From Bacteroidota bacterium (lineage in GTDB: Bacteria > Bacteroidota > Bacteroidia > Flavobacteriales > Flavobacteriaceae): a stretch of 64,000 nucleotides of DNA. Positions 27,881-38,102 of this stretch are shown piece after piece; within the stretch, counting starts at the first letter, position 1, and each line of letters starts with the position of its first letter. The stretch covers positions 186,001 through 250,000 of the forward strand of contig JAKQHT010000020.1 of assembly GCA_029557895.1 (NCBI GenBank), read 5' to 3'. Under the pieces are notes generated by a model, which was given only the letters and a program-made list of their open reading frames with translations, made no database searches and was not told the DNA's origin. Position numbers and translations under genes: made by a program.

Positions 27881-29035
27881 ATGGATTATTTTTCTTCGGA
27901 TTTTAAGTTGGGGATTCTGGGGGGCGGCCAATTGGGAAAGATGCTCTTGACCGAAACCCGTAAATGGGATATCCACACCTGCGTGCTCGACCCGAGTGCC
28001 GATGCGCCATGCAGGATAGGAAGCAACGAATTTTTTACGGGCGACCTGATGGATTATCAAACCGTGGTAGAATTTGGCAGAAAAGTAAATGTGCTTACCA
28101 TTGAAATTGAAAACGTGAACGTGGATGCACTCGAAACACTCGAAAAAGAAGGTGTGATCGTTCATCCCTCGTCCAATACGCTCCGCAACATCCAAAATAA
28201 GGTGCACCAAAAGCTATTTTATGTGGACCACAACATCCCAACAGCCGATTTTGTTCGGTTTGCACATTCGACACAGATCGATGAAGCGGTTTACAACGGT
28301 GGGTTGTCCTATCCGTTCGTATGGAAAAGTGCACAATTTGGTTATGATGGCTATGGCGTAAAAGTTATTCGCTGCGAGGACGATTTGAAAGACTTGCCCA
28401 ATGTAGAATGCCTTGCCGAAAAATTGATTCCGTTCAAAAACGAAATTGCCGTGATTGTTGCCAGGAATGCCGATGGCGAAGTGGCGGTGTACCCCGTTGT
28501 TGAAATGGAATTTCATCCCCAAGCCAACCAAGTGGAATATGTCCTTTGTCCTGCGCGCATACCAACTTCTGTAGCAATGAAAGCACAAGAAGTGGCCTTA
28601 AAAGCATCAAAAGCATTGAACCACGTAGGGCTATTGGCAGTAGAGATGTTCCAGACCCAGGATGATGGCATCCTTGTAAACGAAGTAGCTCCACGGCCTC
28701 ACAATTCAGGGCATCACACCATCGAGTCGAGCTATACGTCACAATTTGAGCAGCATTTAAGGGCCATTTTAAATTTACCTTTGGGCAATACAAAAAGTAA
28801 AGTTGCGGGCGTCATGGTAAATCTGGTCGGCGCCGAAGGCCATAGCGGTAATGTGGTTTATGAAAACATTGAAAAAATCATGCAGCTTGACGGTGTAACA
28901 CCTCATATTTATGGCAAAAAACAAACGCGTCCCTTCCGAAAAATGGGACATGTAACCGTTGTGAACAAAGACCTTAACGAGGCAAGGAAGATTGCAGAAG
29001 ACGTAAAAGCCAAGATCCAAGTAATCAGCACATAA
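27881..29035 (+). CDS. purK: N5-carboxyaminoimidazole ribonucleotide synthase
   Basis: A 384-residue ATP-grasp enzyme starting at ATG 27881 (MDYFSSDFKLGILGGGQLGKML). The dinucleotide-like GILGGGQLG loop is at the N-terminus; FVWKSAQFGYDGYGV and NEVAPRPHNSGHHTI are the ATP-grasp and metal-binding segments. It uses ATP and bicarbonate to carboxylate AIR in purine synthesis. A TTG at 27869 in frame is a weaker alternative start. purE follows on the same strand after 195 bases; together they make CAIR. Confidence 0.96.
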   Translation: MDYFSSDFKLGILGGGQLGKMLLTETRKWDIHTCVLDPSADAPCRIGSNEFFTGDLMDYQTVVEFGRKVNVLTIEIENVNVDALETLEKEGVIVHPSSNTLRNIQNKVHQKLFYVDHNIPTADFVRFAHSTQIDEAVYNGGLSYPFVWKSAQFGYDGYGVKVIRCEDDLKDLPNVECLAEKLIPFKNEIAVIVARNADGEVAVYPVVEMEFHPQANQVEYVLCPARIPTSVAMKAQEVALKASKALNHVGLLAVEMFQTQDDGILVNEVAPRPHNSGHHTIESSYTSQFEQHLRAILNLPLGNTKSKVAGVMVNLVGAEGHSGNVVYENIEKIMQLDGVTPHIYGKKQTRPFRKMGHVTVVNKDLNEARKIAEDVKAKIQVIST

Positions 29036-29230
29036 AACAACGATCAGGCACTAAATTCCAATTTGGACAAATTGGATTGGAACCATAAAAACGCAATGGC
29101 AAAACAAATATCGGGAAGAATAAAGCGATGAAAATAATCATTGGCACAATCCCTGAAACCGTTTTGGATAAAAATAGAATTAGGAACAAATCAAAGAATT
29201 GTATCAGTGACAATTTAATAAAACAAAAAG

Positions 29231-29713
29231 ATGAACAAAATAGCAATCATCATGGGCAGCAAAAGCGATTTGCCCGTAATGCAAGAAGCGATAGACATTT
29301 TGAATGAATTCGATATTGAAATCGAAGTGGATATTGTTTCTGCACACCGCACGCCAGAAAAATTATTCGATTATGGAAAAAACGCCCATACCAGAGGTTT
29401 CTCGGCCATTATTGCCGGCGCTGGCGGTGCGGCACACTTACCGGGAATGATTGCATCGCTAACACCACTTCCGGTCATTGGTGTCCCAATAAAATCGAGC
29501 AATTCCATTGACGGATGGGATTCGGTACTATCTATTTTGCAAATGCCGGGGGGAGTTCCTGTGGCTACCGTAGCTTTAAACGGCGCTAAAAATGCCGGGA
29601 TACTTGCAGCACAGATTTTAGGAAGTTCGGATCCAGTTATTCAGGAAACAATTATTGCTTACAAAGAAACCTTAAAGGCCAAAGTTCTCAAAGCATCAAG
29701 AGAGATCCAATAA
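29231..29713 (+). CDS. purE: N5-carboxyaminoimidazole ribonucleotide mutase
   Basis: A 160-residue class I PurE. The motif IIMGSKSDLPVM at the N-terminus, SAHRTPEKLFDYG (about 36-48), and the GAGGAAHLPGMIAS active-site loop are intact; His39 in SAHRTP and the GGAAHLPG His are present. It moves the carboxyl group from N5-CAIR to C4 in purine synthesis, consuming the PurK product. Start ATG 29231. An imperfect stem-loop follows the stop. Confidence 0.96.
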   Translation: MNKIAIIMGSKSDLPVMQEAIDILNEFDIEIEVDIVSAHRTPEKLFDYGKNAHTRGFSAIIAGAGGAAHLPGMIASLTPLPVIGVPIKSSNSIDGWDSVLSILQMPGGVPVATVALNGAKNAGILAAQILGSSDPVIQETIIAYKETLKAKVLKASREIQ

Positions 29714-29714
29714 A

Positions 29715-29747
29715 GAAACCTTGCCATTTTTTCAATGACAAGGTTTC
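29715..29747 (+). repeat. Inverted repeat after purE
   Basis: GAAACCTTG (29715-29723) and CAAGGTTTC (29739-29747) pair, with CATT/AATG inside across one mismatch. There is no T-run on the plus strand, so it is a stem-loop that may stabilise the message or terminate weakly. Confidence 0.5.
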
Positions 29748-29916
29748 AAAAAAAGCTATTAATCAACTAATCTGAAGACTATTATGGTCAAGCCTCCTAT
29801 TTAATATATTGGCGCAAAAATAATCCATTTTCAGATTAAACTCCAAATTATAAAAGTTAATTAAATCATAATCAATTCGATATAAAGAAAATACTTACAA
29901 GATATTCCGTTTCACC

Positions 29917-31959
29917 ATGCATACAACAACCATCAACGTTTTAAATACAGCTTTTGATAGTCAATTTGATACAGCACCATTTTCTAAAATAAAGCCCGAT
30001 GATTTTATTCCAGCATTTAAAAACGCCATTGAAAGCGCAAAAGCAGAAATTGATACCATAACCAACAATCCCGAACCACCAACTTTTGAAAACACAATTG
30101 AGGTATTGGAATTTTCGGGCGAACAGTTGGACCGCATTTCGAGTATTTTTTTTAATCTGAATTCTGCCGAAACTAACGACAAAATCCAAAAAATAGCGCA
30201 GGAAGTTTCGCCTATGTTGTCGGAATTCAGCAACGACATCACGCTCAACGAAGCCTTGTTCAAACGTGTAAAAGCCGTTTACGATTCAAGATCAAACTAT
30301 GATCTATCTGTTGAGCAACAAACACTTTTAGACAAAAAGTACAAAAGTTTTTCACGCAATGGTGCTAATCTATCGGAAGAAAACAAGCTAAAATTACGTG
30401 CTATCGACAAACAATTGAGCCAATTGAAACTCAAATTTGGCGAAAACGTCCTGGCAGAAACCAACAACTACGAACTTCATCTCACGGATATAAATTTGCT
30501 TGCGGGATTGCCCGAAGGCACACTTGAAGCCGCCAAACAATTAGCAGAAAGCAAAAACAAAAACGGCTGGTTGTTTACGCTCGAATACCCAAGTTATATC
30601 CCGTTCATGACTTATGCCGATAACCGGCAATTGCGCAAAGAACTTGCCATTGCCGCTGGAAAAAAAGGCTTTCAAAACAACGAGCTGGACAATCAAAACC
30701 ACGTGTTGAGCATTGCAAAACTCCGTCACGAGCGCGCACAATTGCTGGGCTACAAGACACATGCGCATTTTGTCCTTGAAGAACGCATGGCAAAAACACC
30801 CGAAAACGTCTATACCTTTTTAAACGATTTACTTTCTAAAGCCAAACCGGCAGCCGTACGCGAATTTGAAAACCTGCAACATTTTGCCAAAAACCTGGAC
30901 AACATTGACCAACTTCAAAAATGGGATTCTGCCTACTACTCCGAAAAACTAAAACAGCAATTGTTCAAACTGGATGACGAGCAATTGAAACCTTACTTTA
31001 AATTGGAAAACGTGATTGAAGGCGTATTTGCCGTTTCTCAAAAATTGTACGGCCTGCATTTTGAAGTAATCGACACAATTGACAAATATCATCCCGATGT
31101 GCTCACTTACACAGTAACCGATACCGATGGACAGTTGGTTGCCATTTTCTATGCCGATTTTTTCCCGAGAGCAGGAAAACGCAATGGCGCCTGGATGACC
31201 TCTTTCAAGCCGCAATACATCAAAAACGGCATCAACGAGCGGCCACATATATCCATTGTGTGCAATTTTACCAAACCCACCAAAAGCAAACCATCGCTGT
31301 TGACTTTCAACGAAGTTACGACCTTATTTCACGAGTTTGGCCACGCACTTCACGGGATGCTTGCCAATACGAGGTATCCGAGCCTGTCGGGAACGAGCGT
31401 CTTTTGGGATTTTGTAGAATTGCCAAGCCAAATTTTTGAAAATTGGTGCTATGAGCAAGATGCCTTAAAATTGTTTGCCCGCCATTATGAAACCAACGAA
31501 GTGATTCCAATGGATTTGATAGAAAAAATCAAAGCTTCGGCGGCGTTTCAGGAAGGAATGCAAACTTTGCGGCAGTTGAGTTTCGGAATATTGGACATGT
31601 ATTGGCACGGGCAAAACCCAATGGACATAACCGATGTTAAGGCACTTGAAAATGAAGCTTTCAAGGACACAAACCTGTTTCCGGATGTTGCAGAAAACTG
31701 TATGAGCACTTCATTTTCGCATATTTTTCAAGGCGGATATTCATCGGGATATTACAGTTACAAATGGGCAGAAGTCTTGGATGCCGACGCATTTGAATAC
31801 TTTAAAGAAGCAGGCATTTTCAATAAAGACGTTGCCGAAAAATTCAAGGCACACATACTGTCGCAAGGCGGTATTGAAGATCCAATGGTACTTTACAAAC
31901 GTTTTAGAGGTCACGAACCAAAACCGGAAGCCTTGTTGAAACGTGCTGGACTACTTTGA
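29917..31959 (+). CDS. M3 family metallopeptidase (Dcp/oligopeptidase A type)
   Basis: A 680-residue cytoplasmic zinc peptidase. The active-site helix is FHEFGHALHGML with His472, Glu473 and His476; the downstream third ligand lies in FVELPSQIFENW. No signal peptide is visible. Length and motifs match the Dcp/OpdA branch, which cleaves dipeptides or short peptides. Start ATG 29917 (MHTTTINVLNTAFD). Its TGA at 31957-31959 overlaps the convergent UbiA-like gene by nine bases. Confidence 0.92.
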   Translation: MHTTTINVLNTAFDSQFDTAPFSKIKPDDFIPAFKNAIESAKAEIDTITNNPEPPTFENTIEVLEFSGEQLDRISSIFFNLNSAETNDKIQKIAQEVSPMLSEFSNDITLNEALFKRVKAVYDSRSNYDLSVEQQTLLDKKYKSFSRNGANLSEENKLKLRAIDKQLSQLKLKFGENVLAETNNYELHLTDINLLAGLPEGTLEAAKQLAESKNKNGWLFTLEYPSYIPFMTYADNRQLRKELAIAAGKKGFQNNELDNQNHVLSIAKLRHERAQLLGYKTHAHFVLEERMAKTPENVYTFLNDLLSKAKPAAVREFENLQHFAKNLDNIDQLQKWDSAYYSEKLKQQLFKLDDEQLKPYFKLENVIEGVFAVSQKLYGLHFEVIDTIDKYHPDVLTYTVTDTDGQLVAIFYADFFPRAGKRNGAWMTSFKPQYIKNGINERPHISIVCNFTKPTKSKPSLLTFNEVTTLFHEFGHALHGMLANTRYPSLSGTSVFWDFVELPSQIFENWCYEQDALKLFARHYETNEVIPMDLIEKIKASAAFQEGMQTLRQLSFGILDMYWHGQNPMDITDVKALENEAFKDTNLFPDVAENCMSTSFSHIFQGGYSSGYYSYKWAEVLDADAFEYFKEAGIFNKDVAEKFKAHILSQGGIEDPMVLYKRFRGHEPKPEALLKRAGLL

Positions 31960-32787
31960 CATACCAAAACCCAACATCAACCACAACAACGGAATACCTT
32001 CAACCCAAAACGCACTGTAATATTTGGATTGTTCTTTTTTGGCAAGCACCACGAATATCAAAGTTATAACCGCGATAATCAGTGTGATGATGATTTCATT
32101 AGGATCGAGGTCATCCTTAAAAAATTCGAGAAAGAAAAAGAGCATTCCCCATAAAACGCCCATTATTTTTGTGTTCCTAACCCCTATTTTTTGCGGAATG
32201 GTGGACAACCTTAAACTATCGTACTGAAGGTCGCGAATTTCAAACGGCAACATCAAAATGATAACAAAAACAAACCGCTGAAAAAACGTTAGCCACACAT
32301 CGGCGTGAAATGGATAACCCTGATGAAACAGCGGCAACAGAACCGTAACACCTGCCCACACAAAACCTATCACATACACTTTTAGCCCGCCGATATCCCG
32401 AAGGTTTTTCTGTTGGTCCATAAAAAAACGTTTGGGCAAAAATGGAATAGCATACAAAAACGTAACGACCCCAAAACCAGCAATAAAAAAAAGGGTTTTA
32501 ACAGGCAAGCGCAGCGCAAAAAAACATAGGGCAACAAAACAGTAAAATGAAAACATCTGTATCGCCTTGAGCCAACCAGCCAAACTGCGGTAATGGAACT
32601 TGGCCAAGCCAAAATATTTGACGAAATTATAACCCGTGACGGCAGCAAAAAAAACAAAACACAGCAGGTCGGCATCAAAAGGCAACTGGAACTTCCGCAA
32701 AGTGACCCACGACATCGAAAACACCGATAAAGCCACGTGGACACTGCTGTTAATATAAAAATCGAGGATGCGTTTTAACGTTTGCAC
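31951..32787 (-). CDS. UbiA-like membrane protein lacking the first aspartate motif
   Basis: A 278-residue protein with about eight membrane segments. Its C-terminal half has DLQYDSLRLSTIPQKIG, which resembles the second Asp-rich motif of UbiA prenyltransferases, but the place of the first NDxxD motif reads GYNFVKYFG with no aspartate. The pattern occurs in flavobacterial proteins of unknown role. I start it at GTG 32787 (VQTLKRILDFYINSSVHVALSV); the longer frame to 32961 would run into gcvP's start region. An exact -7 box TATTTTTG sits four bases before this GTG. Confidence 0.65.
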   Translation of the reverse strand: MQTLKRILDFYINSSVHVALSVFSMSWVTLRKFQLPFDADLLCFVFFAAVTGYNFVKYFGLAKFHYRSLAGWLKAIQMFSFYCFVALCFFALRLPVKTLFFIAGFGVVTFLYAIPFLPKRFFMDQQKNLRDIGGLKVYVIGFVWAGVTVLLPLFHQGYPFHADVWLTFFQRFVFVIILMLPFEIRDLQYDSLRLSTIPQKIGVRNTKIMGVLWGMLFFFLEFFKDDLDPNEIIITLIIAVITLIFVVLAKKEQSKYYSAFWVEGIPLLWLMLGFGMSK

Positions 32788-32791
32788 TTCA

Positions 32792-32799
32792 CAAAAATA
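32792..32799 (-). promoter_or_regulatory. Candidate -7 box of the UbiA-like gene, four bases before its GTG
   Basis: Minus-strand TATTTTTG, an exact TAnnTTTG, followed by TGAA and the GTG start. Transcription would begin at or near the start codon, giving a leaderless message. No clear -33 element is visible. Confidence 0.45.
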
Positions 32800-32873
32800 C
32801 ACATTGTGTTGATAAGGTGTCCGCTTGGTTGAAAACTTTAGTTTTCGGTTTAAAAAAAAGGGAGAGATTTCCG

Positions 32874-32881
32874 TAATTTTG
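32874..32881 (+). promoter_or_regulatory. Candidate -7 box of gcvP
   Basis: TAATTTTG, an exact TAnnTTTG, 26 bases before ATG 32908, giving a leader of about 20 bases. It is divergent from the UbiA-like gene. No glycine-riboswitch-like fold fits in this short leader. Confidence 0.5.
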
Positions 32882-32907
32882 CGCATCAAAACACAACTTT
32901 TTTTCTG

Positions 32908-35757
32908 ATGAATACAAATGCTTTTGCGCTTCGTCATATTGGTCCCGACCAAAACGATCAAAACGAAATGCTTAAAACGATTGGTGTAGAAAGTTTAGAC
33001 CAATTAATCTACGAAACCGTACCCGATGACATCCGTTTAAAAACAGAATTGAATCTGGACAGTCCAATGACAGAATACGAATATTTAAACCATGTTCACG
33101 AACTGTCAAAAAAGAACAAAGTATTTAAATCATATATAGGTTTGGGCTATCACCCGACCATTGTGCCTTCGGTCATACAGCGCAACATTTTGGAAAATCC
33201 GGGCTGGTACACAGCCTATACACCTTACCAAGCCGAGATTGCTCAAGGCAGGCTTGAAGCATTATTGAACTTCCAGACCATGGTCACTGATTTGACCGGT
33301 ATGGATTTAGCCAACGCCTCATTGCTCGACGAAAGTACCGCAGCGGCCGAAGCCATGAATTTGCTTTTTGCCGTTCGCGAGCGTGACCAAAAGAAAAACA
33401 ACGTCAACAAATTTTTTGTTTCGGACGCCGTTTTGCCACAAACATTGGAATTGCTGCAAACAAGGGCAGTACCCATCGGCATAGAACTGGTTACAGGTAA
33501 TGAAGCAACTTTTGATTTTTCTTTGGAATTTTTTGGAGCCATTGTGCAATATCCGGGAAAATACGGACAAATTACCGACATTAAAACATTTATAGAAAAA
33601 GCCAATGCCTCCCAAATAAAAGTAGCCGTAGCAGCCGATATTTTAAGCTTGGTAAAACTTGAGGCACCGGGCAAATTTGGTGCCGATGTGGTTGTGGGAA
33701 GCACGCAACGTTTTGGGATTCCAATGGGTTACGGCGGTCCACATGCTGCATATTTTGCCACCAAAGAGACTTACAAACGTGATATTCCGGGGCGCATCAT
33801 AGGCGTTACCAAAGACATGAACGGCAACAGAGCCTTGCGAATGGCACTGCAAACCCGCGAGCAACACATTAAACGCGATAAAGCAACTTCCAACATTTGC
33901 ACAGCTCAAGTATTGTTGGCAGTTATGGCAGGCATGTATGCCGTATATCATGGCCCTAAAGGGCTAAAATTTATTGCCAATAAGGTTCACAACACCGCCG
34001 CAACCGTTGCAAATGCCTTGACGCAATTGGGCTACAAGCAATCCAACACTTCATTTTTTGACACTATCAAAATGGAGACCGATGCCGCTAAAATAAAAGC
34101 TCTTGCAGAAGCTCGTGAAGTGAATTTCTTTTATCCTGATGCCAATACGGTTACGATTTCATTCAACCAAACGACATCATTGAACGATGCCAACGAGATC
34201 ATTGCTATTTTTGCCGAAGCCGCACAAAAACAACCATTACAACTTTCGTCATTAACAGAAGGCAATTTCATTTCAAACGATTTACAACGCCAAACTTCAT
34301 TTTTGACATTGGATGTCTTTAACAGTCATCATTCAGAAACAGAACTGATGCGTTACATAAAAATGTTGGAACGCAAAGACTTATCGCTCAACCATTCGAT
34401 GATTTCATTGGGTTCTTGTACCATGAAATTGAACGCTGCAGCAGAAATGCTGCCCTTGAGCTGGGCAAACTGGGGCAATATGCATCCGTTTGCACCGGTT
34501 GAGCAAGCCGAAGGCTACCAAATAATGCTAAAGGCATTAGAAAACCAATTGACCGAAATTACAGGCTTTGCCGCAACGTCGTTGCAACCCAATTCGGGGG
34601 CACAAGGCGAATATGCGGGATTGATGGTCATCAAAGCCTATCACGAATCGCGCGGCGACCATCACAGAAACATTTGCTTGATTCCATCATCGGCACACGG
34701 CACAAACCCTGCAAGTGCGGTTATGGCAGGCATGAAAGTTGTAGTTACAAAATCGACCGAAGAAGGCAATATCGATGTTGACGATTTACGTGAAAAAGCC
34801 ATTTTGCACAAAGACAACCTATCATGTTTGATGGTCACATATCCGTCCACGCACGGGGTGTATGAATCTGCCATAAGAGAAATTACCAAAATAATCCACG
34901 ACAACGGCGGACAAGTGTATATGGACGGCGCCAACATGAATGCACAGGTTGGGCTTACTAATCCGGGAACCATAGGTGCCGATGTATGCCACCTCAACCT
35001 GCACAAAACCTTTGCCATACCTCATGGTGGCGGAGGCCCGGGCGTTGGCCCTATTTGCGTTGCCAAACAATTAGCACCATTTTTGCCGGGCAATCCCGTG
35101 ATTAAAACAGGAGGAGAAAAAGCCATTACCGCTATTTCCGCCGCACCGTTCGGCTCTGCGCTGGTATGTCTTATTTCTTATGGATATATCAAAATGCTGG
35201 GTGCCGAAGGTTTGACACAGGCAACCAAAATCGCGATATTGAATGCCAATTACATTAAGCAACGCTTGCAAGGTAATTTTGACACCTTGTACTCGGGCGA
35301 ACGCGGTCGTGCTGCACACGAGATGATTGTAGATTGCCGTCCGTTTAAGGCCAATGGCATAGAAGTTACCGATATTGCCAAACGATTGATGGACTACGGA
35401 TTCCATGCCCCAACGGTATCATTCCCTGTTGCGGGAACCCTGATGATTGAACCTACCGAAAGTGAAGGCAAAGCCGAAATGGACCGTTTTTGCGATGCGA
35501 TGATTTCCATTAAAAAAGAAATTGATGCCGCATCAAAAGACGACGACAACAACGTGCTTAAAAACGCACCCCACACGCTGGCCATGCTCACTGCCGATGA
35601 ATGGTATTTTCCATATTCAAGAGAAGTAGCGGCATATCCGTTGGAATATATCAGGGACAATAAATTCTGGCCGAGTGTGAGACGTGTTGATGATGCTTAT
35701 GGCGACAGAAACCTGATTTGCACCTGTGCACCTATTGAAGATTTTGTTGAAGCGTGA
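32908..35757 (+). CDS. gcvP: Glycine dehydrogenase (decarboxylating), P-protein
   Basis: A 949-residue single-chain P-protein of the glycine cleavage system. The two homologous halves are fused, with PLP-binding Lys700 in [16 protein letters not shown]. It decarboxylates glycine and passes the aminomethyl group to the lipoyl H-protein. The N-terminus [12 protein letters not shown] is the usual one. It is transcribed alone; the T-, H- and L-protein genes are not in this window. A strong terminator follows about 90 bases past the stop. Confidence 0.97.
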   Translation: MNTNAFALRHIGPDQNDQNEMLKTIGVESLDQLIYETVPDDIRLKTELNLDSPMTEYEYLNHVHELSKKNKVFKSYIGLGYHPTIVPSVIQRNILENPGWYTAYTPYQAEIAQGRLEALLNFQTMVTDLTGMDLANASLLDESTAAAEAMNLLFAVRERDQKKNNVNKFFVSDAVLPQTLELLQTRAVPIGIELVTGNEATFDFSLEFFGAIVQYPGKYGQITDIKTFIEKANASQIKVAVAADILSLVKLEAPGKFGADVVVGSTQRFGIPMGYGGPHAAYFATKETYKRDIPGRIIGVTKDMNGNRALRMALQTREQHIKRDKATSNICTAQVLLAVMAGMYAVYHGPKGLKFIANKVHNTAATVANALTQLGYKQSNTSFFDTIKMETDAAKIKALAEAREVNFFYPDANTVTISFNQTTSLNDANEIIAIFAEAAQKQPLQLSSLTEGNFISNDLQRQTSFLTLDVFNSHHSETELMRYIKMLERKDLSLNHSMISLGSCTMKLNAAAEMLPLSWANWGNMHPFAPVEQAEGYQIMLKALENQLTEITGFAATSLQPNSGAQGEYAGLMVIKAYHESRGDHHRNICLIPSSAHGTNPASAVMAGMKVVVTKSTEEGNIDVDDLREKAILHKDNLSCLMVTYPSTHGVYESAIREITKIIHDNGGQVYMDGANMNAQVGLTNPGTIGADVCHLNLHKTFAIPHGGGGPGVGPICVAKQLAPFLPGNPVIKTGGEKAITAISAAPFGSALVCLISYGYIKMLGAEGLTQATKIAILNANYIKQRLQGNFDTLYSGERGRAAHEMIVDCRPFKANGIEVTDIAKRLMDYGFHAPTVSFPVAGTLMIEPTESEGKAEMDRFCDAMISIKKEIDAASKDDDNNVLKNAPHTLAMLTADEWYFPYSREVAAYPLEYIRDNKFWPSVRRVDDAYGDRNLICTCAPIEDFVEA

Positions 35758-35842
35758 TTTTGTTGAGGTGTTTTTGGTTTCAAATTTCTTGTTTGAACAT
35801 GCCTTGAGAATCCAGCAACTCCACACAAGCTGAATATTATTT

Positions 35843-35874
35843 AAAAAAAGCCCTCTATATGAGGGCTTTTTTGT
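35843..35874 (+). terminator. Rho-independent terminator of gcvP
   Basis: Stem GCCCTC (35850-35855) and GAGGGC (35861-35866) with a TATAT loop, flanked by seven A upstream and a T6 run downstream. The A-run makes it usable on both strands. Confidence 0.9.
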
Positions 35875-36014
35875 TTAATCACTAAAATTAGTTTCAGTTT
35901 TCATCAATAACCTTAAAAATTAATGTTCAGTATTAATATTATGCCAACACATCTGAATAAAATGTAATTTAGTCCGTTAAATAAATGAATCCCCATAACG
36001 AACCAAAATCCAAT

Positions 36015-37073
36015 ATGGCAGTTAAAATAACCGGTACAGGAAGCTATATCCCGAGTAGCATTGAAAAGAACGAAAATTTTTTTCAACATCAATTTTTAAA
36101 TACAGACGGCACAGCGATAAAGCACGACAACAACATAATTATCGAAAAATTCAAGGCAATAACCGGTATTGGTGAAAGACGTTATGCCTATAATCACTTG
36201 AACAGTTCCGATTTGGGGTTTTTTGCCGCCGAAAAAGCCATAGCCGATGCCAATATTGACCCGGAAGATATTGACCACATCATTGTTGCCCACAATTTTG
36301 GCGATGTAAAGCACAATGCAATACAGAGTGATATTTTGCCCTGTTTGGCTTCTCGGATCAAGCACAGCTTGCGCATCAAAAACCCGAAATGCGTAGCTTA
36401 TGACATTCTCTTTGGTTGCCCCGGTTGGGTTGAAGGCGTTATACAGGCAAATGCATTTATAAAAGCCGGTATTGCAAAGCGCTGCCTCGTGATAGGGACA
36501 GAAACCTTATCGCGGGTTGTTGATAAGCACGACCGCGACTCGATGATTTATTCTGACGGTGCTGGTGCGACCATTGTGGAGGCCACAAATGAAAATGGTG
36601 GCATATTAGCCCACGAAACTGCTAGTTTTACGTATGATGAAGCTTACTATTTGTACTTCGGGAATTCCAACAACAAAGAACTTTGTCCGGATACCCGCTA
36701 CATCAAAATGGATGGCCGAAAGATTTACGAATTCGCATTAAGTCAAGTGCCTATAGCTATGAAAACCTGTCTTGATAAAAGCGGCATAGATATAAAAGAT
36801 GTAAAAAAAATATTCATCCATCAGGCAAACGAAAAAATGGACGATGCCATTTTAAAACGCTTTTACAAGCTTTACAACACTGAAATACCAGAAGGCATTA
36901 TGCCCATGAGCATCCAGAAATTGGGCAACAGCTCGGTGGCGACCATCCCAACGCTTTTTGATTTGGTAAAAAACAACCAGATGGAAAACCAAAGCATTTC
37001 AAAAGATGATATTGTGATGTTTGCAAGTGTTGGCGCAGGGATGCATATTAATGCCATAGTTTATCAGTGTTGA
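36015..37073 (+). CDS. 3-oxoacyl-ACP synthase III family protein
   Basis: A 352-residue thiolase-fold condensing enzyme with the KAS III triad Cys135 (DILFGCPGWVEG), His269 (FIHQANEKMDD) and Asn305 (GNSSVA). It joins an acyl-CoA with an acyl-ACP. The AFGCPGW-type Cys loop and the ELCPDTRYIKMDGRKIYEF segment mark a flavobacterial group distinct from housekeeping FabH, possibly making a special fatty or lipid chain. I start at ATG 36015 (MAVKITGTGSYIP); ATG 35985 is upstream in frame. A glycosyltransferase and a DUF1275 gene follow. Confidence 0.85.
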   Translation: MAVKITGTGSYIPSSIEKNENFFQHQFLNTDGTAIKHDNNIIIEKFKAITGIGERRYAYNHLNSSDLGFFAAEKAIADANIDPEDIDHIIVAHNFGDVKHNAIQSDILPCLASRIKHSLRIKNPKCVAYDILFGCPGWVEGVIQANAFIKAGIAKRCLVIGTETLSRVVDKHDRDSMIYSDGAGATIVEATNENGGILAHETASFTYDEAYYLYFGNSNNKELCPDTRYIKMDGRKIYEFALSQVPIAMKTCLDKSGIDIKDVKKIFIHQANEKMDDAILKRFYKLYNTEIPEGIMPMSIQKLGNSSVATIPTLFDLVKNNQMENQSISKDDIVMFASVGAGMHINAIVYQC

Positions 37074-37213
37074 CGAAAAATTGGAAATTAAAAGTTATTG
37101 GGACATAAATTATCATGCATCACTTTTATAATCAATAAACGACCCGATAACAAATAATTAATTGCCCATTACCGAACTTTAATCATTTCTGTAATTAATA
37201 TTCGGAATAAGTG

Positions 37214-37221
37214 TAACTTTG
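37214..37221 (+). promoter_or_regulatory. Candidate -7 box of the GT2-DUF1275 operon
   Basis: TAACTTTG is an exact TAnnTTTG, 30 bases before the TTG start at 37252. The bases immediately after it, ATCCGTC, repeat those after the -7 box at 22681-22688. Confidence 0.45.
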
Positions 37222-37251
37222 ATCCGTCCAATCAACGCTGACTCTTAGACC

Positions 37252-38100
37252 TTGAACTTTTACATCATCATTCCGGCGCACAACGAAGCAGATTACATTG
37301 CGCTAACGCTGGAATCTTTGGCAAAACAAACACTTTTACCAAAAAAAGCAGTGGTTGTCAACGACCATTCAACCGATGCTACTGCCGAAATTGTGATGCG
37401 TTTTGCAGGACAATATCCGTGGATCGCTTTGGTAAACAGCACATCATCCGACGTGCATTTACCCGGTGCAAAAATTATCAACGCATTTAACAAAGGACTC
37501 GAAACACTTGATGATGCTTATGACGTCATCTGTAAATTTGATGCCGATTTGATTTTTCCGGAAAACTATTTGCAGCAACTATCCATTCATTTTAATAAAA
37601 ACCCGAAGCTCGGCATGGCTTCCGGATTTTGCCATATCGAGAAAAACGGCGAGTGGCAATTGGAAAATTTGACCCGCAAGGACCACATTCGCGGTGCGCT
37701 GAAAACGTATCGGAAAGCGTGTTTTTTGCAAATAGGCAAACTCAAAGCCTCAATGGGTTGGGACACCGTTGATGAATTGCTGGCAAAATATTACGGTTGG
37801 ACTATCTTGACCGATGAATCCCTGAAAGTCAAGCACCTGAAACCTACCGGCGAAAGCTACAACAGCGCCTCAAAATATTTACAGGGCGAAGCGATGTACA
37901 AGATGCGTTACGGATTTATCATCACGCTCATTTCGGCATTGAAGCTGGCATACAAAAAACGAAGTGTCCGTCTTTTTAACGACTACATGACCGGATTTTT
38001 CAAGGCAAAAAGTAAAAATACCGCTTTTTTGGTTACCAAAGAACAAGGGCAATTTATAAGAACCACACGTTGGAAAGGGATCTTTTCAAAATTTAATTAG
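37252..38100 (+). CDS. Family 2 glycosyltransferase
   Basis: A 282-residue GT-A fold glycosyltransferase: FYIIIPAHNEADYI at the N-terminus, VVVNDHSTDATAEI (nucleotide-binding loop) and the DxD-like KFDADLIFPENY near residue 98. The usual GWDTVDELL acceptor-side motif is also present. No membrane segment is evident. Substrate is unknown. The start is TTG 37252; no ATG precedes FYIIIPAHNE. It lies between the KAS III and DUF1275 genes; the DUF1275 ATG begins two bases after its stop. Confidence 0.85.
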   Translation: MNFYIIIPAHNEADYIALTLESLAKQTLLPKKAVVVNDHSTDATAEIVMRFAGQYPWIALVNSTSSDVHLPGAKIINAFNKGLETLDDAYDVICKFDADLIFPENYLQQLSIHFNKNPKLGMASGFCHIEKNGEWQLENLTRKDHIRGALKTYRKACFLQIGKLKASMGWDTVDELLAKYYGWTILTDESLKVKHLKPTGESYNSASKYLQGEAMYKMRYGFIITLISALKLAYKKRSVRLFNDYMTGFFKAKSKNTAFLVTKEQGQFIRTTRWKGIFSKFN

Positions 38101-38102
38101 TA

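Noticed and set aside
27707-28210. Minus-strand open frame of 167 residues
   Set aside because: It overlaps hpt-adk's start and purK and has no recognisable domain; purK in the other strand is a strong match.
32882-32907. Glycine riboswitch in the gcvP leader
   Set aside because: The leader from the predicted start is about 20 bases, too short for any aptamer.
36015-37073. DarB-type flexirubin/dialkylresorcinol synthase
   Set aside because: No darA, ammonia lyase or other pigment genes are nearby, and the segment pattern fits a broader flavobacterial KAS III group.
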